Source: Dictyobacter kobayashii (GTDB taxonomy: Bacteria; Chloroflexota; Ktedonobacteria; Ktedonobacterales; Ktedonobacteraceae). Taken from it: DNA of 64,000 nt. The notes below the pieces were generated by a model. That model worked only from the letters and a program-made list of their open reading frames with translations, did not search any database and was not told the origin of the DNA. Location of the stretch: contig NZ_BIFS01000001.1 in assembly GCF_003967555.1 (NCBI RefSeq), forward strand, positions 5,022,001-5,086,000, read 5' to 3'. Of the stretch, positions 57,779 through 64,000 are shown piece by piece. The position numbers and the translations under genes are program-made. Every line of letters starts with the position of its first letter. The first letter of the stretch is position 1.

Positions 57779-59471
57779 CGCGGCTTCCCCTATCCATCGA
57801 GACAGCCGCCGCCTGAATTTCTGGCAAGCTCTGATGATATTTCTGTTTTTTATGCCCATAGCGATAGCCATAGGGAAGATCGGCATACTTTTGCGTTTGT
57901 TTATTGATCACATAGCCAAGCACTGTAATGCCTGCCTGCTGAGTCAGTGTCTTGACTCGCTCAATCTGAGTTCGCCTGGCTTTCTTAATATCAATGACCA
58001 GTAAAAGATCTTTGATTTTCGCCGCCAGGATACTGCTATCAGACAGGCCAAGTAGTGGTGGCGTATCGAAGATGATCATTTCAAAGTCGCACTCGTGTAT
58101 GGCTGCCAGCAACTTTTGCATCGCCCTCGAATCCAGCAACTCAGGTGGGTTAGGGGGAAGCGGGCCCGTTGGCATAATCCACAGGTTAGGAACATCTGGT
58201 ACAGGATGTATAAATGGTTTCAGCATGCTCTCTGTGACTGGCGAATAACCCTGTTCCTCAATGTCCTCTAGGGGTGGGGGAATAGCCTGGAGGAGCTTGC
58301 CGGAGTTTGTCGTCACCGGGGTGCCCATGGTCAGCACCGCGTTGCTCAGGCCCCGCACATCTTCGGGCAGATCGAAGGCTTCATCCAATAAAGGATTGCG
58401 TAGATCCGCGTCGATCAAGAGCGTACTGTGACCAGATTTGGCCATAAAGATCGCCAGGTTGATAGAGGTAACAGATTTTCCCTCGCTCGCCGTACTGCTG
58501 GACACCAACAGAGAGCGTATAGGATTATCGACACGCAAGAGCCCTATATTGGTACGTAAGATGCGGTAAGCCTCACTATTGATCGCCGGTCCATTGGGAT
58601 AGATAAGATTTCTGTAGTTAGATGCATGACTATTCCAGATAGTCCCCAGTACAGGCCAATCGACCATCTGGGTAAGATCCTGCAGGCGCAGGCGTGTGTC
58701 AAATTGGGCCAGCAAGAGCGCCAGCAAAAAGCCCAGGAAAAGTCCTGAGAGCAGGCCAGCGGCAGTATTGAGGAAAGTATTAGGTTGTACAGGCTTGCTT
58801 GATGGTTGAGCTGGTTGGGCGATAGTCAGGATATTGCTATTGAGAGCCTGAGTCAGTTTTAATTGTGCCAGGGTTGTTTGCATCTCGTTATAATGTTGCT
58901 GCAGGCCATTTAACTGAGATTGCAAGGCTGTGATCTGCGCACCTTTTTGAGCGTCAGCGATTTGCTGTGAGAGGGTATTGATATTGCCCAGGGTGGTATC
59001 GATCTCCTGCTGAAACTGAGCCTGGGCCTGCTGATTACTTTGCTGGGTTGCCTGTTGTTGTTGTTGGATCAAGGTGGATGCCACATCATTAGCAATCTGG
59101 GCATTTTGTTGTGGATTGGGACCCTGTACATCAATTTCAAAGAGCTGCGTGTTAGTTTTAACGCTGGCACTGACCATGCCTGCCAGTTTATCCGCGCTCA
59201 TATGTGGATAATGTGAAGCGACCTCATGGAGTACGGGATCGCCAGTCGCCAGGAGCGTCATCGTCTGCACTAGCTGATCGCTGGCCAGCAAGCTATTGAT
59301 ATCCGTCTGGCTGGTATTTGTGCGTAGCGTAATCTGCACAAGTGTATACGACTTGTATGAAGGCGTCATCAGCTTGCTTCCAATATAGGCCCCACTTCCC
59401 ACCAGAAGCATGCAAGCCAGAATAATCCACCAGCGTTTTAAAAAAATATTCCAATATTGTTCTATCATCAT
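57768..59471 (-). CDS. Chain-length regulator with BY-type tyrosine kinase
   Basis: 567 aa, starting at ATG 59471 or 59468 (GGAG upstream) rather than the far ATG at 59510. An N-terminal Wzz domain has membrane helices at residues ~15-35 and ~240-260 around a Gln-rich coiled coil. It is fused to a BY-kinase: Walker A TASEGKSVTS, Walker A' LLIDADLRNP, Walker B IIFDTPPLLG. The C-terminal tail has a tyrosine cluster (KYADLPYGYRYGHKKQKY), the usual autophosphorylation site. Such proteins set polymer length with the Wzy polymerase and export apparatus. The fused form is the Gram-negative type, also seen in Chloroflexota. Confidence 0.88.
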   Translation of the reverse strand: MMIEQYWNIFLKRWWIILACMLLVGSGAYIGSKLMTPSYKSYTLVQITLRTNTSQTDINSLLASDQLVQTMTLLATGDPVLHEVASHYPHMSADKLAGMVSASVKTNTQLFEIDVQGPNPQQNAQIANDVASTLIQQQQQATQQSNQQAQAQFQQEIDTTLGNINTLSQQIADAQKGAQITALQSQLNGLQQHYNEMQTTLAQLKLTQALNSNILTIAQPAQPSSKPVQPNTFLNTAAGLLSGLFLGFLLALLLAQFDTRLRLQDLTQMVDWPVLGTIWNSHASNYRNLIYPNGPAINSEAYRILRTNIGLLRVDNPIRSLLVSSSTASEGKSVTSINLAIFMAKSGHSTLLIDADLRNPLLDEAFDLPEDVRGLSNAVLTMGTPVTTNSGKLLQAIPPPLEDIEEQGYSPVTESMLKPFIHPVPDVPNLWIMPTGPLPPNPPELLDSRAMQKLLAAIHECDFEMIIFDTPPLLGLSDSSILAAKIKDLLLVIDIKKARRTQIERVKTLTQQAGITVLGYVINKQTQKYADLPYGYRYGHKKQKYHQSLPEIQAAAVSMDRGSRDAR

Positions 59472-59819
59472 TGAAAATCCGCTCCACTTTTCATAGGTAG
59501 ACGTATGCAAACATACGGATTCATAGATTTTCGTTGTACTGCTTCAATCCCAACTGTCTCAATTCCGGGTGTATTTTTAGATTGAGATCAAGTCCACTGG
59601 CCGATGTTACGTTATTGGTTTCGGCGATCACTTAATCAATTTGCTCGCTCAAGTGAATGGCTTAGCGCTATTCTAGAACGCATTTTCTTGAGCGTCAATT
59701 AGCAAAAAGAGGTATATTTCGCGCCAACTTATGCCTCTCTTTGTCCACCTTTTTTGAGTACTGTTAGGCACTTCTTTGTTGCTACGCGCCAATTGAAGGT
59801 GCGATACAACCACAAAAAA
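59472..59819. promoter_or_regulatory. Gap inside the polysaccharide cluster
   Basis: About 350 bp without a gene between the initiating transferase and the BY-kinase, the longest gap in the cluster. It likely holds a terminator and a new promoter. An imperfect hairpin (AAAGAGGTAT...ATGCCTCTCTTT, about 59706-59740) followed by a T run on (+) is visible; no promoter boxes were assigned. Confidence 0.3.
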
Positions 59820-61329
59820 TCATATACCTCGATATAATAACACTTCCTGTACCGTTTTCAGCATAATAAATATGTCTAACGTTATTGATTGATGCTTGAT
59901 ATAATACAAATCATGCTGCAGTTTCACCAGCGTATCCCGATTAGTATTACCATAGTGATATTTGACCTGGGCCCAGCCGGTAAGTCCGGGTGTAACCATC
60001 AGGCGGCAACGATAAAAAGGCACGCTTTGCTCTAACTCGACAACGAACTCTTCTCGTTCTGGTCGAGGCCCGATCAGGCTCATCTCACCGCGGAGAATAT
60101 TGATAACCTGCGGTAGCTCATCCAAATGGGTGGCTCGCATAAAGCGTCCCATGCGCGTAATACGGACATCGTGTTTGCGACTCCAGAGTGCCTTACCCAT
60201 CTGTTCTGCATCGATATACATCGAACGAAATTTATAGATCAAAAAGGGGCGCCCGCGATAGCCGAGCCGAGGCTGGCTATAAAAGATTGGCCCGGGTGAA
60301 TCAAGTCGAATGAGCAAGGCCACTAGAGGCAAGATAAGTAAGAGCAGGAAGGTCCCACACAGTCCGAAGAGCAGATCTATACTTTTGCGCCAGACCAGAT
60401 AGAGTGGTGTAACAGACTGTCCATGTTCCGCCGGCAGGGCCGCATACCATTGATCGTCGATATGCTCGACCGGTATCTTGCCGAACGAGCGTTCATAGAG
60501 CGTGGCCATAGGTATAATCGAAACGCCAAGCTGAGTTGTTTCGATCGCCTCTAGAAAGAGGTCACGGTTCGTTTTATAGTCGGTGGCCATAATGATAGTA
60601 TCAATCGTTCCTGTCTCTGCCAGGTGGCGCAGCGCCATCTTACCACCCAGGATGGGTAGCCTGCTGCTGAGTACCTGCTGGGGTGACTTCATTGATATAA
60701 CCGAGGAACTTTACCTGTGGACGCCTGGCGTTTTGCAGCTCAGCGATCAAGGCATTGCTGATGATATCCGTGCCAATAATGACCGCCTGCGGTCGAAAGA
60801 TGGGTAGGTTCATAATATCGGCCAGCCCAATGCGCCAGAGTCCTAGCAGGGGAATGGCCACCAGCAGAAAAAGCACGAGCGCCGTCGTATAGATTGCCAG
60901 TCGATCAGCGATAAAGGGATAGATTAACACCAGCCAGCATATGGCCATCAATAGCAGCGCCAGTACCGCACGCAAAGGACTTTTAAAGCGATTCGAGGCC
61001 CGGCGCAGATCCTGGGCCTGTGTGATGGTGACCGCGATACTCCAGGAGATCAAGGCGATACAGACCCAGATCAACTTTGTTTGCCAGGTGCCTGGATCAT
61101 TCCAGGTAATGCGTAGCTGGGGATGAAAGAGCGGGACCAGCAAGAGCAATGAGGCCAGTGCCAGCAGCAAGAAAAGATAGTCACCCACCATCAAGGCCAG
61201 TCTCCACATAGGAGGTGATATTTTTTTTCTCTGTGGCGTTCGTGCAGGTTGGCTATCCCGGGGCGTCACTGCTACAACTTCATTCGCGCTGGCTAGCGAT
61301 AGCGCTGGCCCATGTTGCTCAACATCCAT
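59820..61329 (-). CDS. Polyprenyl-phosphate sugar phosphotransferase (WcaJ/WbaP type), frameshifted
   Basis: Initiating enzyme that puts the first sugar-phosphate on undecaprenyl phosphate. The N-terminal frame (from ATG 61329, one base overlap with the preceding stop) has four hydrophobic helices and a Rossmann-like domain (PQAVIIGTDIISNALI). The second frame (to 59820) has another helix, then the catalytic block KSIDLLFGL, YKFRSMYIDA (Arg-Ser-Met), LDELPQVINILRGEMSLIGPRP and PGLTGWAQV. The break is near 60655. About 500 aa in all, the usual length. Confidence 0.87.
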
Positions 61330-62621
61330 CACCTATCTCCTCTATCACTACTCACATTAGCTGCTTTTGATGCGCTCAGGGGCCGGCGTAATTTGTGATC
61401 TGGAAGCATCGCGATGCGTCCATTCAGGGTTTGTACTAACTGATCATAATCAAAGCGGCGCTCAACCAGCTCGCGGCCACGCTCGCCCAGCGTTTTGGCC
61501 AATGCAGGTGAGTCCCGCAACTGCCGTATCGCTGCTGCCAGGGCTGCCGGATTTTCTGGTTCAACATAGAGTGCGGCTCCTGCCTCCTGTGCCGCCAGCT
61601 GGCGTGCCTCACCATCTACAGCTAAGAGGATAGGACGTGCGCAAGCCATAGCCTCATACATCTTGACGGGCAGCATGCCCTGGAAAAGCGGAACTTTTCG
61701 TACATGTACCAGGCAGGCATCCGCAGCGGCTAGCAAGCGCGGCATGTCGTGATGTGGCAGGGCCGCCAGAAAGGTTACATTCGTGAGTTGTCGCCGCTCG
61801 GCCTCAGCAACCAGGCGTGACTTTTCAGCACCATCCCCAACCAGTACCAGGCGGATTTGTGTATCTGACTGCAACTGTTCCGCAGCATCCAGAACGTTAG
61901 TCAGTCCATGGGAAATACCATGTCCTCCCGCATACAGCACCGTGAAACGGTCGTCCCAACCCAACTCGGCGCGCGCAGCAGCCTGGGAGGTGGGCGCGAA
62001 CGTGCTGGTATCCACCCCATTTGTAAGTAGACAGATCTTTTCCAGAGGGAGGCCACGCTGCAGCAAGCGATTGCGAATACCCTCAGTGACCACCCAGACA
62101 AAGCTTGCCTGTTGATAGGTCGACCACTCTAGCCATTCCGCCAAACGAATCAGCAGCGGATTTTTCAACATTCCCAGCTGCACAGCCGACTCAGGCCAGA
62201 GATCGGCCACACGTAAGATCAGTGGAGCATGTTTCAGCCAGGCCAGCAGGCGGCCTGCAATGACATTGAACAGCGGAGGTGAGCTCACAATGACCACTGA
62301 AGGCCGACCCACCGCGCGCCAGCCCAGAATAGGAGCCAGACAACCAAAAGAGAATTGGGCCAGGACGCGTTTAAAAAAGCCTCGATTAGCAGCGGCATAG
62401 GACCAGGTACGGATAATACGCACGCCATCGCGTTCCTCATTCTGTATCAGATGACCCCGATATTCAGCCGGTACAACGCCAGTTGGATAACTGGGAACCG
62501 TCGTCAATACCGTCACCTGGTGTCCCAGCGCTACCAGACGTTTGGCCACCTCGCTCAAGCATACTCCCGTCACCGCAATCTCGGGTGGATAATAGCGTGA
62601 AACAATCAAAATATGCGTCAT
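61329..62621 (-). CDS. WbuB-like family 4 glycosyltransferase
   Basis: 430 aa, intact. The N-terminal RYYPPEIAVTG...LGHQVTVLT, then DLWPES, CLLTNGVDT, YAGGHGISHGL, LVGDGAEKSRL and KMYEAMACARPILL with the donor-site Glu. This is the pattern of WbuB/FnlC-type transferases that often add an N-acetylated amino sugar; the substrate is not certain. AGGAAAG lies before the ATG. Its stop overlaps the next start. Confidence 0.88.
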   Translation of the reverse strand: MTHILIVSRYYPPEIAVTGVCLSEVAKRLVALGHQVTVLTTVPSYPTGVVPAEYRGHLIQNEERDGVRIIRTWSYAAANRGFFKRVLAQFSFGCLAPILGWRAVGRPSVVIVSSPPLFNVIAGRLLAWLKHAPLILRVADLWPESAVQLGMLKNPLLIRLAEWLEWSTYQQASFVWVVTEGIRNRLLQRGLPLEKICLLTNGVDTSTFAPTSQAAARAELGWDDRFTVLYAGGHGISHGLTNVLDAAEQLQSDTQIRLVLVGDGAEKSRLVAEAERRQLTNVTFLAALPHHDMPRLLAAADACLVHVRKVPLFQGMLPVKMYEAMACARPILLAVDGEARQLAAQEAGAALYVEPENPAALAAAIRQLRDSPALAKTLGERGRELVERRFDYDQLVQTLNGRIAMLPDHKLRRPLSASKAANVSSDRGDR

Positions 62622-62635
62622 GGGTATTGTCTTTC

Positions 62636-64000
62636 CTAGCTGGTCAGCGGAGACGTGATCTCATATTCCCTACGTAGACGCTCGGTTGTACCTGGTTGAC
62701 CATCGCCAATGGCTATATAACGTCGCCCCAGTGCTTCAATCGCTTCACGCGGCAACGCGTTACGACCATCTAATATGACCTGGCAATGGGCAAATCGCCC
62801 ATGGGCCAGCTCGCTTGCCAGTGTAGTGTATTCCTGATGGGCTGCTTGCAGAATAATGGCGCACACCTTATTCTCATCTTCAGGGATTAAGATATGGGCA
62901 TAGCCCTGAGCATGTAACTCCTCGGCGCTAAACAATGGATCATCTACATAGACCTCGGCCCCGTGAGCAACGAGGGCACTCTGGAGCAGTTGCGCGCTGG
63001 TAAAGGCGACCTCCTGGATATTACCCCGATAGGCTACTCCCAGGATCAATATGGATCGTCCTGCCAGGGAGCCCAGTTCATTTTCAATGCGCTGGACGGC
63101 ATATTCAGCCATGCTATCATTGATGCGGCGCGCCAGGCGCGGTAGGGTCAACTGTGGAAACGCCGCGTTAGAAGGAAGATCCGCCGCACCAGCCAGCAGG
63201 AAGTAAGGATAGACCGGGATACAATGTCCGCCCACTCCCACTCCTGGCGTATGAATATGTGAGTAAGGTTGAGTATTGGCCGCCACAATGGCAGCATTGA
63301 TATTGAGGCCACGCGCATCGGCAAAGCGCGCATACTCATTGGCAAGAGCGATATTGACGTCCCGGTAGGTCGTTTCAATCAGCTTAACCAGTTCAGCATC
63401 GTCCGCGGAATCCATCACCAGGATCTCGGTTGAATCATCCAGCACAGAGCGATAGAAAGCCTTGACCGCTGCCGTACTCTGTTCATCGATACCACCAACA
63501 ACCTTGGGATAGATGCGCAAATCCCGAAAAATGCAGCCAGATGAGACCCGCTCAGGACTATAGGCCAGCTGAAAATCCTGGCCTGCCTGATAGCCTGATT
63601 GCTGGCTCAGGATGTGTGCAAAGCGGCCCGCAGTCGTCCCAACCGGAAGGGTCGTTTCATAGATCACCAGCGTTCCGGGTCGCAATCCATTCCCAATCGC
63701 GACCGTAGCGGCATCGATAGAGCTAAAATCGACCTCATGATCCTCATTGACAACCACAGGCACAATCACAACCACCACGCCCGCCTGTTTGACTGCTTCA
63801 CTGGTTGAGCACGTCGCGTCCAGATGTCCGCTGGCCACCACCTCAGCCAGCTTCTGGCTTAATTCCGGCTCACCTTGAACATGGGAGATGCCAGCTTTCA
63901 CAGACTCAATCACCCGAGGGTTAATATCGCACCCGATCACCTGCCTGCCATGCAGTGCATACTGTACTGCCAGGGGCAGACCGATCTTACCCAGGCCAAT
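62636..64000 (-). CDS. UDP-sugar dehydrogenase (WecC/UDP-ManNAc DH-like), cut by window edge
   Basis: The frame is open past the right edge: 63941-64000 encodes G-L-G-K-I-G-L-P-L-A-V, the NAD-binding Rossmann loop, and an internal ATG at 63940 is not the real start. Visible family features: YETTLPVGTT, SPERVSSG, ELVKLIETTYRDVNIALANEYA and the active site GVGGHCIPVYPYFL with the catalytic Cys. It oxidises a UDP-hexose or UDP-HexNAc at C6 to a uronic acid, supplying an acidic sugar for the polymer and a possible substrate for the C5-epimerase-like protein. Confidence 0.9.
   Translation of the reverse strand: MGLGKIGLPLAVQYALHGRQVIGCDINPRVIESVKAGISHVQGEPELSQKLAEVVASGHLDATCSTSEAVKQAGVVVVIVPVVVNEDHEVDFSSIDAATVAIGNGLRPGTLVIYETTLPVGTTAGRFAHILSQQSGYQAGQDFQLAYSPERVSSGCIFRDLRIYPKVVGGIDEQSTAAVKAFYRSVLDDSTEILVMDSADDAELVKLIETTYRDVNIALANEYARFADARGLNINAAIVAANTQPYSHIHTPGVGVGGHCIPVYPYFLLAGAADLPSNAAFPQLTLPRLARRINDSMAEYAVQRIENELGSLAGRSILILGVAYRGNIQEVAFTSAQLLQSALVAHGAEVYVDDPLFSAEELHAQGYAHILIPEDENKVCAIILQAAHQEYTTLASELAHGRFAHCQVILDGRNALPREAIEALGRRYIAIGDGQPGTTERLRREYEITSPLTS

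Overview
The window most resembles accessory DNA of a Ktedonobacteria-like member of the Chloroflexota. This is an inference from the mix of genes: a Gram-positive-type conjugation module (PrgI/VirB4, VirD4, small HUH relaxase), several IS families, a Pkn-type Ser/Thr kinase, HEAT-repeat and DUF6304-like proteins, and a long exopolysaccharide cluster. No rRNA, tRNA or CRISPR array was seen.

Layout. 0.4-2.4 kb: a GmrSD-like DUF262/DUF1524 restriction protein. 2.9-8.1 kb (+): a type IV secretion block (VirB6-like, CHAP hydrolase, pilin-like, PrgI-like, VirB4). 8.1-8.4 kb: a cluster of perfect inverted repeats. 8.4-14.3 kb (-): a two-gene operon, a TTG-started SF2 helicase with a nuclease-like C-terminus plus a 794-aa protein of unknown family, which is the best candidate here for an undescribed defence system. 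An intact IS66-family element (14376-15919, 8-bp target duplication) sits just upstream of it. 16.3-19.7 kb: small accessory genes, one frameshifted, and a decayed copy of a conjugation-associated gene. 19.8-26.7 kb (-): the mobilisation block (ribbon-helix-helix protein, relaxase, VirD4, a membrane/HTH gene cut by an IS21-family element) and a resolvase-like protein lacking its serine. 27.2-33.0 kb (+): a DUF4297-NACHT antiviral STAND gene cut by an IS3-family element. 33.1-40.5 kb (-): a type I restriction-modification operon hsdM-hsdS-hsdR-ygjP. 41-43 kb: a GNAT-like protein and a kinase with duplicated 85-aa C-terminal repeats. 43.6-47.9 kb: a 3.6-kb serine-recombinase element inserted in an endonuclease III gene, whose 5' part it appears to replace. 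48-64 kb (-): a Wzx/Wzy-type polysaccharide cluster (sugar dehydrogenase, glycosyltransferases, initiating phosphosugar transferase, BY-kinase, O-antigen ligase-like protein, flippase, deacetylase-like protein) that runs off the right edge.

How it fits together. The left 26 kb looks like one integrated conjugative or mobilisable element whose transfer genes are split in two blocks around cargo. The defence genes (DUF262, helicase operon, NACHT, type I R-M) form an island on and beside it, and IS elements have broken or displaced several of them. The right 16 kb is a host-type surface polysaccharide locus.

Caution: about fifteen genes carry one-base indels that can be corrected by eye to give full-length proteins, many of them in short G/C or A runs. 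This looks more like uncorrected sequencing error than mass pseudogenisation. Frameshifted genes are therefore given as single loci, with the broken frames described.
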